Shown: positions 17,824 to 27,554 of the stretch, one piece after another
How the letters are laid out: each line of letters opens with the position of its first letter
Numbering within the stretch: the stretch's first letter is position 1
From: Psychroserpens ponticola
GTDB taxonomy: Bacteria; Bacteroidota; Bacteroidia; Flavobacteriales; Flavobacteriaceae
Assembly (NCBI RefSeq): GCF_023556315.2
Contig: NZ_CP116221.1
Span: 744,001-808,000 of the forward strand
Direction: 5' to 3'
Length of the DNA stretch: 64,000 nucleotides
Notes under the pieces: generated by a model
What the model saw: the letters and a program-made list of their open reading frames with translations, nothing else
What the model was told of the DNA's origin: nothing
Databases searched by the model: none
Made by a program: the position numbers and the translations under genes

Positions 17824-19058
17824 TGAAAAACGATGTTTTAATAATTTATGGTTCGCTCAATTCAGTACCTTCTCCAGAAGGCGCAGCTCCTGCCAAAGTG
17901 ATCTATGAAACAGTTGAAACCTTAAATAATAAAGCCTTTAAAGTCCTTTCAAATTACAATCCTAGGCTCAATCAGGAATCATATAATAAAGAAGTGTATT
18001 TACATGTCAAATCGAATAGGTTTGATGCTCTTGTGTTATTGATTTTAAAATTAAGATATCCATTTAAAAAGCGAAAGCAGAAGTTTACTACAGGTTCAGA
18101 TAAGCAATTATTATATTTTATTTCTGTGTGTCGTTTTCTGCTATTTAAAAAGCATAAAAAAATTGTAGTGCATGTTAGTGTAGGTTTGGTTACAATGATT
18201 AAGCTGTTTTTGCCTAGTCGAAAAGTTGTGTATTTTCATCATGGTACTTCATTACATAAAAAGTATGATGAACAGCAATGGTGTCAACTAATATCAAATT
18301 GCGAAGCCATTTTTTCTGTGAATAAAAGAGCACTTGAAATGGCCAATCAGACTTTTAAAAAACAATTAGAACCGTCTAGATATTTTGCAATTCCTAATGC
18401 TATTATTCCAAAAGTAACTTTAAGTCAAGCAGTTGATTATTATAAAAATAGACCATATGACGAGCATGTTTTTGTATTTGCATTTTCAGGAAGAATATGT
18501 ATCGAAAAAGGTGTACTTAATTTATTACATGCGTTTAAAAATGTACATGACATAAATCATGACGTTCATCTGGTCGTCTTTGGAGCTGCTGGTACAAGAG
18601 GTACACATGAAATTAAAACGGAATATCTATTAGACTGTAAAGCATTTGCCGAATCACAGAATATTCCAGTCACATTTACCGGATTTCTTCCAAATGAAGA
18701 TTTATTAAAAGGGTTATCACAAGTTGACGTTCTCATTTTGCCAACAGATACCAAACATTATGAAGAAGGAATGCCATTGTCTCTAATTGAGGCTATGTCC
18801 TTGTCAAAACCTTTAATAGCAACCAATTCAGGTGGAAGTTCTGAAATTCTTAATGATGGTCAAAATGGTATTCTTATTACTTCTAATCCTTATATTGATG
18901 AGCTAACTAAAGCCATGTTAAACTTAAGTTCTAATAAAGAACTTTATGCAAAGTTTTCAAAAACAGCATATACGTCGTATATTGAAAATCATTCTTATGA
19001 GTCGTATAATAAAGCTTTTATAAAGGCATTAAAAGCAATTAATTTTTTTGATGAGTAA
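17823..19058 (+). CDS. Glycosyltransferase family 4
   Basis: A 411-residue GT-B enzyme. The C-terminal donor domain shows FSGRICIEKGVLNLLHAF and the EX7E motif EEGMPLSLIEAMSLSKP, followed by IATNSGGSSEI. The N-terminal acceptor domain is divergent, as expected for locus-specific specificity. It overlaps the next GT4 gene by eight bases, and the two proteins share N-terminal features such as an SVPSPEGA/TIPPNKKSP-like start, suggesting an old duplication. It probably adds one sugar on the cytoplasmic face. Confidence 0.9.
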   Translation: MKNDVLIIYGSLNSVPSPEGAAPAKVIYETVETLNNKAFKVLSNYNPRLNQESYNKEVYLHVKSNRFDALVLLILKLRYPFKKRKQKFTTGSDKQLLYFISVCRFLLFKKHKKIVVHVSVGLVTMIKLFLPSRKVVYFHHGTSLHKKYDEQQWCQLISNCEAIFSVNKRALEMANQTFKKQLEPSRYFAIPNAIIPKVTLSQAVDYYKNRPYDEHVFVFAFSGRICIEKGVLNLLHAFKNVHDINHDVHLVVFGAAGTRGTHEIKTEYLLDCKAFAESQNIPVTFTGFLPNEDLLKGLSQVDVLILPTDTKHYEEGMPLSLIEAMSLSKPLIATNSGGSSEILNDGQNGILITSNPYIDELTKAMLNLSSNKELYAKFSKTAYTSYIENHSYESYNKAFIKALKAINFFDE

Positions 19059-20280
19059 AACAAAAGTTGTTTATTTAGTTTCAGGATCAAGACACACTAT
19101 TCCGCCAAATAAAAAAAGTCCTGGAGTTCCAAGAATTATAGAAAAACTGTCTAATAATGATACGACATCTATTAGCTATAAAGTGGTTAGTAAATATGAC
19201 GATAGTTTAATACATCAAGATTATAATAAAAGGAAATATCTTCACATAAAACCTACGCTTTGGAATCGCTTTTTTGAATCCATTTTGAACAAGGTGCCAC
19301 TACGAATTAAAAAGCGAGTATATGGTTACTCTTTAACAGATCGCATTGTTTACTATGAAGGTATTAAGCGACTTATTCGAAAAGAGAGGCCTGATGTTAT
19401 TATTACCTTTATGCACTTTGAATTGTTTAAAAAGCTTTGCAAAGTGCATCCAAAAGCAAAGCACATTTATTTTTTTAGAAGCACAGATTTAAAGTTGCGA
19501 TTAGGAGATCAAAACATCGATTTTTTAATTAATAATTCTAGTGGATTTCTAGCCAATACAAAGTCGCCAATCGAAGAGCTTAAAACAATTTCTCCAAGAT
19601 TAAATTTTCCAACTGAAACCATTTATAATTCAGTTAAATTAAACGATTTTACTGATAAAATATGTGAAGAACTTTCAGAGCAATATCGGAAAACTTTCAA
19701 TTTAAAACCAGACGACTTCGTTATAGGATATGCAGGACGACTCAGCGAAGAGAAATCCGTTTTAGAACTCTTTGAAGCGGTTCATTATTTGAAAAATAAG
19801 GGCTTGAAAGTCCATGTATTGGTGGCAGGAAGTATTGCGATAGAAACCACACCTAATGAAGATTATTACAATCTAATCGTCAACTATGCGAATGAAAATC
19901 TTTCAGATCAAATACATTTTTTAGGCTGGTTGCCGAACGAAAAGTTGTATGAATTCTATAATGCTTTAGATATTGGAGTGCTCTTGTCAAAATATAGTGA
20001 AGGGAATTCAATGTTTCTCCTTGAAACACTTTCTATGGGAACTCCAATGATTGCAACACGTATTGGTGGCAATCTAGAGATGATTACTGATGGTGAAAAT
20101 GGATTCCTGATAGACATTGAAAACGTAAAGCAAAACTTGATTCAAAAACTTGAATTTATTATCAGTAATAGAGGGCAACTTAATGAAATGTCTACAAATG
20201 CTTTAAAATATATAAAACAACACCATACAAATGATATTATGGTCGATAAGTTTAATAACTTTATGCAAAATTTCGAATAG
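19051..20280 (+). CDS. Glycosyltransferase family 4
   Basis: A 409-residue GT-B enzyme with YAGRLSEEKSVLELFEAV and the EX7E motif in SEGNSMFLLETLSMGTPMIA, then IGGNLEMI. ATG 19051 is preferred over a TTG one codon earlier. The start overlaps the end of the preceding GT4 gene by eight bases. The N-terminal domain resembles that of the preceding gene loosely, so the two may act in succession on related acceptors (inference). Confidence 0.9.
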   Translation: MSKTKVVYLVSGSRHTIPPNKKSPGVPRIIEKLSNNDTTSISYKVVSKYDDSLIHQDYNKRKYLHIKPTLWNRFFESILNKVPLRIKKRVYGYSLTDRIVYYEGIKRLIRKERPDVIITFMHFELFKKLCKVHPKAKHIYFFRSTDLKLRLGDQNIDFLINNSSGFLANTKSPIEELKTISPRLNFPTETIYNSVKLNDFTDKICEELSEQYRKTFNLKPDDFVIGYAGRLSEEKSVLELFEAVHYLKNKGLKVHVLVAGSIAIETTPNEDYYNLIVNYANENLSDQIHFLGWLPNEKLYEFYNALDIGVLLSKYSEGNSMFLLETLSMGTPMIATRIGGNLEMITDGENGFLIDIENVKQNLIQKLEFIISNRGQLNEMSTNALKYIKQHHTNDIMVDKFNNFMQNFE

Positions 20281-20292
20281 CAATTTTTGAAT

Positions 20293-21006
20293 ATGGATAT
20301 TAAGAATCAAATAGAGTTTTATGATAAGTACTGGTCTGGAAGAAAGGTGCTTAACAATTTAAAATTAAGACGTGCAGTTAAAATTTTAGATTACTTTATA
20401 GCGGTAAAACGAGAAATAAAAGAGCCTAGAATTATTGAACTAGGAAGTGGAGATGGAAGATTTACTGCATTTATTGGCGAATTTGGTAATGCAGATGCAA
20501 TTGAGCTTTCTAAAGAAGCTGTTATAAGAGCTAATGAACTTTACCCTCATGTTAACTACATTCATGGTAATGCTATAGATCATCCGCTTGAACAAGCTAC
20601 TTATGATGTTGTAATTTCACAAGAAGTCATTGAACATATTGAAGAACAAGATAAGTACTTTGAGGCTTGTTACAATATTCTTAAACCTGGAGGTTACCTT
20701 ATTTTAACAACACCTAATAAAAAAGTATTTGACCACATGGAAGGTGGTAATTGGTCTAGACAACCCATTGAGAAGGTTTTAACACCAAATGATCTTAAAC
20801 AGCTTGTCAAAAAGAAATTCAAAATCATAGATTATGATAGTATAATACTTAATTTTGGGAAACAAGGTTACTTTAAGCTTATAAATAACAGGTATCTAAC
20901 TGGGTTTTGTAACAAAGTTGGTTTAAGAAAGTTTAGAGAAAGAACATTAGGTAAATTTGGTTATGGTTTGCATCAATGTATATTTGCAAAAAAAAATATG
21001 ATTTAA
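20293..21006 (+). CDS. SAM-dependent class I methyltransferase
   Basis: A 237-residue methyltransferase with motif I IIELGSGDGRFTAF. The following motif region DVVISQEVIEHIEEQDKYF and the post-motif strand ILKPGGYLILTTPN are those of Methyltransf_11/23-like enzymes. In polysaccharide loci such proteins often O-methylate sugars or a chain terminus. The start at ATG 20293 follows a TTG at 20287 that I consider unlikely. It lies between GT4 genes with gaps of only 7-12 bases. The target is unknown. Confidence 0.85.
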   Translation: MDIKNQIEFYDKYWSGRKVLNNLKLRRAVKILDYFIAVKREIKEPRIIELGSGDGRFTAFIGEFGNADAIELSKEAVIRANELYPHVNYIHGNAIDHPLEQATYDVVISQEVIEHIEEQDKYFEACYNILKPGGYLILTTPNKKVFDHMEGGNWSRQPIEKVLTPNDLKQLVKKKFKIIDYDSIILNFGKQGYFKLINNRYLTGFCNKVGLRKFRERTLGKFGYGLHQCIFAKKNMI

Positions 21007-21013
21007 TAACTTA

Positions 21014-22186
21014 ATGAATATAGCAATCTACAATGGTAATTTACAGCCCACAACTTTTGTTTTAAGATTAGCTCAAGTTGTTAATGAAGAACATACAGTT
21101 TTAGTTTCTGGATCGTCACCAAAGTTATTTAAGCATCAAAAACAAGGCCTTAATTATTTGCCTACTGACCCAAGTAATAAATTAGTATTATTAATTCAGT
21201 TTGTATTGAGACTTCTGGTTTTTTTTTGTGTTCAACCAAAAAAATGTAGACACTTTGTTTCGCTTCTACGGAATTCAGATAAACCACTTTTAACCAGATT
21301 TAAACAGTTTTTAATTTGGTCAAAATTCATTTCTAATAATATTGAAGTTGTTCATATTCAATGGGCTTCACATATATTTTTATTTGAAGAAATATTAGAG
21401 CATTCATATTTTAAAACTATGGTAAGTTTAAGAGGGCGATTAATAAACATCACACCACTTGCCGAAGCCGATTTAAAAGCATTATATCAAAGAACCTTTC
21501 CAAAAGTAAATCAGTTTCATGCTGTGACACATCATATCAAAAAACAAGCAATGATATATGGAGCGGCTGAAGATAAAATTAAAGTCATCTATTCAGGTGT
21601 TGAAGTGAATTCTTTTGATGCTTTTAGAAAGAAAGATTATGCAAAACGAGACACGTTGCAAATACTCTCAGTAGGAAGACAGCATTGGAAAAAAGGATAT
21701 AACTATGCTTTAGAAGCCTTAAAAATTGTTCTTGAAAGAGATATTAAAGCAACGTTTACAATTATTGGAGCAGCAGATTCAGAAGAGATTATTTACACTG
21801 TTCACGATTTAAATCTTAAAAATGAAGTACGCTTAACGTCAAAAATGGATTATCAAGACGTCTTGAAAGAAATGCAAAAAGCAGATGTGTTAGTGTTACC
21901 AAGCGTTTCTGAAGGTCTTGCCAATGTGGTTATTGAAGCTATGGCACTTGGCTTACCAGTAATTAGTACAAATGCAGTTGGTATGTCAGAATTGGTAATT
22001 CATAAGGAAACCGGATTGTTATTCGAAAATAGAGATGTAAACGATTTAGCCGAAATGATAAAGGGTTTTAATTCAATGCCTCAAGAAGACGTTAAAAAAA
22101 TGACAGATACGGCATTGAAAAAAGTAATAATTCAGCACAATTGGAAAACATTCAAACAAAGTTTTAATGATTTCTATACATGTTAA
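21014..22186 (+). CDS. Glycosyltransferase family 4
   Basis: A 390-residue GT-B enzyme. The donor-binding half holds SVGRQHWKKGYNYALEAL and the EX7E motif SEGLANVVIEAMALGLPVI, then STNAVGMSELV. The N-terminal half contains a hydrophobic stretch near 60-75 that could touch the membrane. It lies seven bases after the methyltransferase gene. The same EGxxNxVxEA pattern appears in the next gene, so the pair may be paralogues. Confidence 0.9.
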   Translation: MNIAIYNGNLQPTTFVLRLAQVVNEEHTVLVSGSSPKLFKHQKQGLNYLPTDPSNKLVLLIQFVLRLLVFFCVQPKKCRHFVSLLRNSDKPLLTRFKQFLIWSKFISNNIEVVHIQWASHIFLFEEILEHSYFKTMVSLRGRLINITPLAEADLKALYQRTFPKVNQFHAVTHHIKKQAMIYGAAEDKIKVIYSGVEVNSFDAFRKKDYAKRDTLQILSVGRQHWKKGYNYALEALKIVLERDIKATFTIIGAADSEEIIYTVHDLNLKNEVRLTSKMDYQDVLKEMQKADVLVLPSVSEGLANVVIEAMALGLPVISTNAVGMSELVIHKETGLLFENRDVNDLAEMIKGFNSMPQEDVKKMTDTALKKVIIQHNWKTFKQSFNDFYTC

Positions 22187-22212
22187 ATGATAATTAAAAC
22201 AAACACTAATAC

Positions 22213-23400
22213 ATGAAAATAGGACTCGTCCTTCCTTCAACTCCTGGTTACTCTGAAACTTTTTTTACTTCAAAAATTAAAGGGCTTCAAGAGCATGGTT
22301 TTAGTGTTGTGTTACTAACACAAACCATAGGGAAAAATTTTGATTTATGCCCTGTTGTTAAGGCACCAAAAATTTATAAAAGCACAGCTCTTCAAATGAT
22401 TGCCATGATATTTGTGTTTTTAAAATTATTATGGCATTTAAAACCTGTAATCAATTATATAAAACTAGAACGGCAAGAAAATATTTCAACCTCTCGTATT
22501 ATTAAAAAGGTATATTTTAATTCACATTTGTTAAGTCAAAAATTAGATTGGTTGCATTTTGGATTTACAACTCAAGCTTTAGAAAGCGAACTTGTAGCAA
22601 AAGCAATTCGAGCTAAAATGGCTGTGAGTTTTAGAGGATTTGATATTAATGTTTATCCTGTGAAACACCCAAATTGTTATGATTTGGTTTGGAAACATGT
22701 AAATAAAGTGCATAGTATTTCAATAGATTTACTCCAAAAAGCTTATGGTCTAGGACTGGCTAATGATTCATCTTACAAAGTAATAACACCAGCTGTTGAT
22801 GTTTCAAATTTTAATGCTAGGAAGGATTTTAAATCTGAAAACTCAAAGCTTAAAATTATCACTATAGCAAGATTAAACTGGATAAAAGGATTGGATCATG
22901 CACTAAATGCGATGAAGCTTTTAAACGATAAAGGTTTAGAATTTGAATATCATATTATAGGATCTGGTACACCAACAGAAATTGAACGTTATACATTTCA
23001 GTTGCATCAAAATCAATTGCAAAACCATGTATTTCTTCATGGTAAGTTATCACATGAAGAGACATTATTAAAATTATGTTCAGCTGATATTTATCTACAG
23101 CCAAGCATACAAGAAGGATTTTGTAATGCGGTTTTAGAAGCCCAAGCAATGGGATTATTGTGTTTAGCTACCAATGGAGGAGCACTCAATGAAAATATCA
23201 TACACGAAAAAACAGGTTGGATAGTTCCTAAAAGAGCGCCTAGATTAATAGCAGAAAAAATTCTTGAGATTAATGAATTATCTGACAATGAAAAAAAATC
23301 AATCTCAAAAAATGCAATTAATCATGTAATGGCTAACTTTAATGTCAAAGAACAGCAAAAACAATTTGTTGATTTTTATAATAATGAAATACGTTTGTAA
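22213..23400 (+). CDS. Glycosyltransferase family 4
   Basis: A 395-residue GT-B enzyme with ITIARLNWIKGLDHALNAM and the EX7E motif QEGFCNAVLEAQAMGLLCL. The N-terminus (KIGLVLPSTPGYSETFF) is the usual first strand and loop of the acceptor domain, resembling colanic-acid-type WcaL/amylovoran GT4 proteins. It is the last glycosyltransferase before the second MBOAT-SGNH pair. The donor is unknown. Confidence 0.9.
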   Translation: MKIGLVLPSTPGYSETFFTSKIKGLQEHGFSVVLLTQTIGKNFDLCPVVKAPKIYKSTALQMIAMIFVFLKLLWHLKPVINYIKLERQENISTSRIIKKVYFNSHLLSQKLDWLHFGFTTQALESELVAKAIRAKMAVSFRGFDINVYPVKHPNCYDLVWKHVNKVHSISIDLLQKAYGLGLANDSSYKVITPAVDVSNFNARKDFKSENSKLKIITIARLNWIKGLDHALNAMKLLNDKGLEFEYHIIGSGTPTEIERYTFQLHQNQLQNHVFLHGKLSHEETLLKLCSADIYLQPSIQEGFCNAVLEAQAMGLLCLATNGGALNENIIHEKTGWIVPKRAPRLIAEKILEINELSDNEKKSISKNAINHVMANFNVKEQQKQFVDFYNNEIRL

Positions 23401-23438
23401 TTAGTACATGAATTTCAAAGCCATTTAAATAAGAATAC

Positions 23439-24866
23439 ATGTTATTCAATTCGTTAGATTTTGCCATATTTCTACCTATAGTATTTATACTGTATTGGTT
23501 TCTGTTTAAGAAATCTATTCGATTGCAAAATCTATTGATTGTGCTTGCTAGCTACGTGTTTTATGCATGGTGGGATTGGCGTTTTTTGAGTTTGATAATA
23601 TTTAGTAGTTTGTTAGATTATTTTGTCGCAAATCTACTGAAAGATGAGCAACGAAATTTTAAAAGAAAAGTATTCGTTTCTATAAGTGTTTTCTTCAATC
23701 TAGGGCTTTTAGGAGTGTTTAAGTATTGCAATTTTTTTGTAGACAGTTGGATTGCAGCTTGGGAAAGTTTAGGGATTAGCATGCAAGCGAGTACTCTGAA
23801 TATCATTTTGCCTGTTGGAATTTCTTTTTATACGTTTCAAACTTTGAGTTATACTATTGATGTGTATCGTAAAAAAATTGAGCCAACACAACATTTGTTG
23901 CAGTTCATGGCTTATGTTGCATTTTTTCCGCAATTAGTAGCAGGTCCAATTGAACGCGCTACTCAATTATTGCCTCAATTTCAAAAAGCACGTGTATTTA
24001 ATAGTGATTTTGCTATGAGTGGTGTATATCTAATTATTTGGGGATTGTTTAAAAAAGTTGTTGTTGCAGATAATTGCGCATTTTTTGTAAACCAAATTTT
24101 TAACTCTCCAGGAGACTGCTCTTCCATTGAATTACTAGTTGGTGCTATTCTGTTTGGTTTCCAGATTTATGGTGATTTTTCAGGATATTCTGATATTGCA
24201 ATTGGTGTAGCGCGTTTATTTGGGTTTTCATTAATGACAAATTTTGTATTTCCATATTTTTCAAGAGATATTGCTGAGTTTTGGAGGCGTTGGCATATTT
24301 CACTTTCAACTTGGTTTCGCGATTATTTATACATTCCATTAGGTGGCTCAAGAGGTAAACGTTATACACAAATTCGAAATGTGATGATTGTGTTTTTGGT
24401 TAGCGGATTTTGGCATGGTGCTAATTGGACTTTTATAGTTTGGGGTTTAATTCACGGACTCCTATTTTTGCCTTTATTGCTCTCAAAAAGCAACAGGAAT
24501 CACATTACTAAAACTCGAATCGTACTGAAGCAATTGCCAAAAATAGTTTTAACTTTTATGTTGGTAACATTTGCTTGGGTATTTTTTAGAGCAGATAGTA
24601 TACATATGGCATATGATTATATTTTAAATATTCTAGAATTTTCTGGCTGGAGTTTAGAATTGTTTTACAAAAGCTCTAAAATGCTATTATTTAGCAGTAT
24701 TATTCTAACATCTTTATTGGTGATGCTTGTTTTTGAGTTTTTAACTTTACAACGTAATCAAAGGGAAGTGCATTTAAATCAATTGTCTGCAATTTTCATT
24801 GTCATGTTAATCATATTTATGGGTGTTTTTAAAAATCCTTCAGATTTTATTTATTTTCAGTTTTAG
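23439..24866 (+). CDS. MBOAT O-acyltransferase, AlgI/DltB type, copy 2
   Basis: A 475-residue MBOAT protein with RRWHISLSTWFRDYLYIP and the catalytic His326 in GFWHGANWTF, at the same residue number as in the other two copies. Copies 1 and 3 look closer to each other, for example in the INHAFAYLDGMF / IAHAFSYISGIF stretch, than to this one. It is followed after two bases by its own SGNH-like partner, the only partner of the three with an intact DxxH. Function is inferred as acyl transfer across the inner membrane onto the polysaccharide. Confidence 0.93.
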   Translation: MLFNSLDFAIFLPIVFILYWFLFKKSIRLQNLLIVLASYVFYAWWDWRFLSLIIFSSLLDYFVANLLKDEQRNFKRKVFVSISVFFNLGLLGVFKYCNFFVDSWIAAWESLGISMQASTLNIILPVGISFYTFQTLSYTIDVYRKKIEPTQHLLQFMAYVAFFPQLVAGPIERATQLLPQFQKARVFNSDFAMSGVYLIIWGLFKKVVVADNCAFFVNQIFNSPGDCSSIELLVGAILFGFQIYGDFSGYSDIAIGVARLFGFSLMTNFVFPYFSRDIAEFWRRWHISLSTWFRDYLYIPLGGSRGKRYTQIRNVMIVFLVSGFWHGANWTFIVWGLIHGLLFLPLLLSKSNRNHITKTRIVLKQLPKIVLTFMLVTFAWVFFRADSIHMAYDYILNILEFSGWSLELFYKSSKMLLFSSIILTSLLVMLVFEFLTLQRNQREVHLNQLSAIFIVMLIIFMGVFKNPSDFIYFQF

Positions 24867-24868
24867 TT

Positions 24869-25765
24869 ATGAGTATTTTTCTAAAAAAAATAGGTATTTT
24901 AATTATTAGCACTTTCGTTATAGCTAATCTGTTGTCTTATATTAGTCTGTGGACTTTAAGACAAAGTAGTTTTTATAAACCTTCGTTTTTGGTTAATGCT
25001 GTTTCTGAAACGAATTTTGATTATATTGTACTTGGTGCAAGTACTGGATTAACTACACTTGATACACAGGTTATCGATTCTCTTAGTGGTAAAAAAGGTA
25101 TTAATCTAGCAATTGATGATACGTCAATTTCTAGTCAGTATTTAATGCTTGAACATTTTTTGGCATTAGGGAAAACAACAAAAATATGTGTCATTGCACC
25201 AAGTTTTACATCATTTGATACTCAAATTCAAAGTCTAAATGCAAACGACTATAGGTTTTTGCCATATGTAGATCGTTCTTATGTTTCAGACTATTTTCAG
25301 TCTTTTTCTTCAGTGAATGCTAAACTATTGTCTGGAAGTAAATATTTTCCTATGTTAGGCGTTTCTTATTATAATTCTGAAGTGTTTTATCCATCACTAT
25401 TAAGTGTTTTTCAACCAAATCGCCACAACCGATTTGATACTAATGGTAATTATACGTATCCAGTACAAGACCTAATGTCTGGACATATTAAAAATCGGCA
25501 ATCTATAAAATTGAATTTTAAAAATGGTGCTCTAAAGAAAATTCAGGAGCTTTGTGATAGAAACAATATTGAGCTAATTTGCTATATCTCACCAATTAAG
25601 AATATAGAAATTGTAAGTAATACTTCTGATTATGAGATTATTAATCATAGTGATGTTTTAATAAAAACAGATTACTTTTTTGACAATGTTCATGTCAATA
25701 GCTTAGGACGTCAAGTCATTAGTGAACGTTTCGCAAATGATTTAAGTTCTTATTTTAAGGATTAA
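24869..25765 (+). CDS. Membrane-anchored SGNH hydrolase-like partner of MBOAT copy 2
   Basis: A 298-residue protein with an N-terminal membrane segment (about 7-25). The periplasmic domain has block I-like YIVLGASTGL, with Ser58 as candidate nucleophile. A glycine/asparagine-containing KKGINLAIDDTS follows at the block II position. The intact block V DNVH is Asp272 to His275. This is the most canonical of the three SGNH partners here. Family knowledge suggests it receives acyl groups delivered by the MBOAT and transfers them to the glycan, or trims them. Confidence 0.72.
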   Translation: MSIFLKKIGILIISTFVIANLLSYISLWTLRQSSFYKPSFLVNAVSETNFDYIVLGASTGLTTLDTQVIDSLSGKKGINLAIDDTSISSQYLMLEHFLALGKTTKICVIAPSFTSFDTQIQSLNANDYRFLPYVDRSYVSDYFQSFSSVNAKLLSGSKYFPMLGVSYYNSEVFYPSLLSVFQPNRHNRFDTNGNYTYPVQDLMSGHIKNRQSIKLNFKNGALKKIQELCDRNNIELICYISPIKNIEIVSNTSDYEIINHSDVLIKTDYFFDNVHVNSLGRQVISERFANDLSSYFKD

Positions 25766-25814
25766 AAAACATCAAATTATATCAAATTAAGAATTTCTAT
25801 TCAATTCTAATCTT

Positions 25815-25822
25815 TATATTTA
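25815..25822 (+). promoter_or_regulatory. Weak candidate internal promoter before the FkbM genes
   Basis: A TATATTTA element lies 38 bases before the first FkbM start, in the 94-base gap after the second SGNH gene. A TTT triplet is located 18 bases upstream. The fit to the Bacteroidota TTTG-N19-TAnnTTTG pattern is partial, so it is only a candidate in A+T-rich DNA. Confidence 0.25.
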
Positions 25823-25859
25823 ACTTGCATGCATATTTTATATTTAAATCAACACATTA

Positions 25860-26693
25860 ATGAATTTTAAGAGAACAATAAAAAGGTTTTATCATTCTAT
25901 GAAACCCAAAAAAAACAATTTTGTTGAGGTTAACTTATGTGGTGTTCCTTTAAACGTTTTACCAGGCGCAGTTAGAACAAAAGTAGATCAAGATGATACT
26001 TGGTGGTTTTATCTTACTAAGCATCACAATATCATTTATGATGTTGGATGTAATATTGGTTATACTGCGTTATTAGCATTAATTCAAGATACTAACAAAC
26101 AAATTGTTCTTGTTGATCCTAATCCTGTCGCATTGCAACATGCAGCAATGAATATTATTAATAATGGTTTAGGTCGTAGAGTACAATATCTCACTGCTTT
26201 TGTTGGAGATAAATTAGACGATACTGTTAAATTTTATACTGTAGGTTCAGGAGCCGCTGGAAGTATGTATGCTTCGCATGCTGAAACTGCTTCTGCTATG
26301 AATTCATTTATGGATGTGAATACAATAACTTTAGATTATATGTATGACTTTTATGGAATCAAACCAGATTTAGTGAAAATTGATGTTGAAGGAGCAGAAA
26401 CTTTAGTAATGAAGGCAGCTACTAAATTAGCAAAGGAAACGAAATGTACCTTTTTTATTGAAATGCATAATGTTGAGAATTTAGGTATGGAAGCTGCTGG
26501 TGATTTAATGGTTCAATGGTGCAACGAAAATGATTATAAAGCGTGGTATTTAAAAACACAAGAAGTGCTTTCGTCTGGAACACCTATTGCTACAAGAGGG
26601 AAATGTCACTTATTGTTATTGCCTAAAGATGCAGCTTATCCAGAATATCTGAAAGCTGTAGTTCAAAATAGCCCACTTCCTAATCATATATAG
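25860..26693 (+). CDS. FkbM-family SAM methyltransferase
   Basis: A 277-residue methyltransferase. Motif I is IIYDVGCNIGYTALLAL, the acidic residue binding the ribose is in IVLVDPNPVAL, and the family's KIDVEGAE motif occurs in PDLVKIDVEGAETLVM. FkbM-type enzymes O-methylate hydroxyl groups of sugars or polyketides. A second FkbM gene follows after 27 bases, so two distinct O-methyl positions or an acceptor/terminus pair may exist. The 94-base gap upstream is the longest in this part of the locus. Confidence 0.88.
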   Translation: MNFKRTIKRFYHSMKPKKNNFVEVNLCGVPLNVLPGAVRTKVDQDDTWWFYLTKHHNIIYDVGCNIGYTALLALIQDTNKQIVLVDPNPVALQHAAMNIINNGLGRRVQYLTAFVGDKLDDTVKFYTVGSGAAGSMYASHAETASAMNSFMDVNTITLDYMYDFYGIKPDLVKIDVEGAETLVMKAATKLAKETKCTFFIEMHNVENLGMEAAGDLMVQWCNENDYKAWYLKTQEVLSSGTPIATRGKCHLLLLPKDAAYPEYLKAVVQNSPLPNHI

Positions 26694-26720
26694 TAGTTTA
26701 AATTACATAAAAAAATAAAG

Positions 26721-27554
26721 ATGCAGATGCTTGTATATTTCTATAATAAAATACCAAAGTCATTAAGGCATAAGGTTGGAAAAGCTAAGGCATTAAAATC
26801 TGTAAGAGATTTAATTTTTAGAAATAAGGGTGTCTTTAGAGAGAGTATCGTCAAAATTAATAGATCGTATCTAGAGTTTCCAGTTGAATTTAAATTTGTA
26901 GCGTCTATAAAAGATGCCTCTAAAGCATATTCTAAAGGTGTCGAAAATACCTTGCTCAGAAATTCAATTACACTTCTTAAAAAATATAATAAAGATTTAC
27001 ATGACATTTCAATTTTAGATATTGGAGCTAATTTTGGTTATTTAAGCTTAGTCTGGGCAAAATCTGTTTGCAAAACAGGACAGGTTATTTCATTTGAACC
27101 TAATAAAAATGTTTATAATAGCTTATTAAAATCTATTGCGATTAATAACTTAAATAATATTCAAGTTGAAAATTTAGCGATTGGAAATGAAAACAAGTCT
27201 GTCAATTTATTTTTTGAAAACTCTACCACTTCAAATGTTATACAATCTGATATTTCTCAATCATTAGGAACTATTCAAATGATTAGAATTGATGACTTTA
27301 TTAAAAGTCAAAAATTAACTCAATGTCATTTAGTTAAAATTGATGTAGATGGAATAGAATTAGATATTTTGAAAGGGAGCATAAACATGCTAAATAAATT
27401 TAGACCAATAGTTATTGTCGAAATTAATGATGATATACGAATTGTAGAGTTTTTTATTGAAAACAATTATCAAGTATTAAATGGAAACCTAAAAGAATAC
27501 GATTCAAATAAACCGTTGCCACCAAATATATATTGCATTCCAAAATCAAATTGA
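26721..27554 (+). CDS. FkbM-family SAM methyltransferase
   Basis: A second FkbM-type protein of 277 residues with ISILDIGANFGYLSLVWA as motif I, VISFEPNKNVYN as the acidic loop and LVKIDVDGIELDILKG as the family motif. The N-terminal 90 residues are basic and differ from the preceding FkbM protein, so this is not a recent tandem copy. The last base of its TGA stop is the first base of the ATG of the GT2 gene downstream, a one-base overlap suggesting coupled translation. Confidence 0.87.
   Translation: MQMLVYFYNKIPKSLRHKVGKAKALKSVRDLIFRNKGVFRESIVKINRSYLEFPVEFKFVASIKDASKAYSKGVENTLLRNSITLLKKYNKDLHDISILDIGANFGYLSLVWAKSVCKTGQVISFEPNKNVYNSLLKSIAINNLNNIQVENLAIGNENKSVNLFFENSTTSNVIQSDISQSLGTIQMIRIDDFIKSQKLTQCHLVKIDVDGIELDILKGSINMLNKFRPIVIVEINDDIRIVEFFIENNYQVLNGNLKEYDSNKPLPPNIYCIPKSN

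Noticed and set aside
17823-23400. Recent tandem duplication of the GT4 genes
   Set aside because: The GT4 proteins share only the usual donor-domain motifs; their N-terminal halves differ too much for recent copies.
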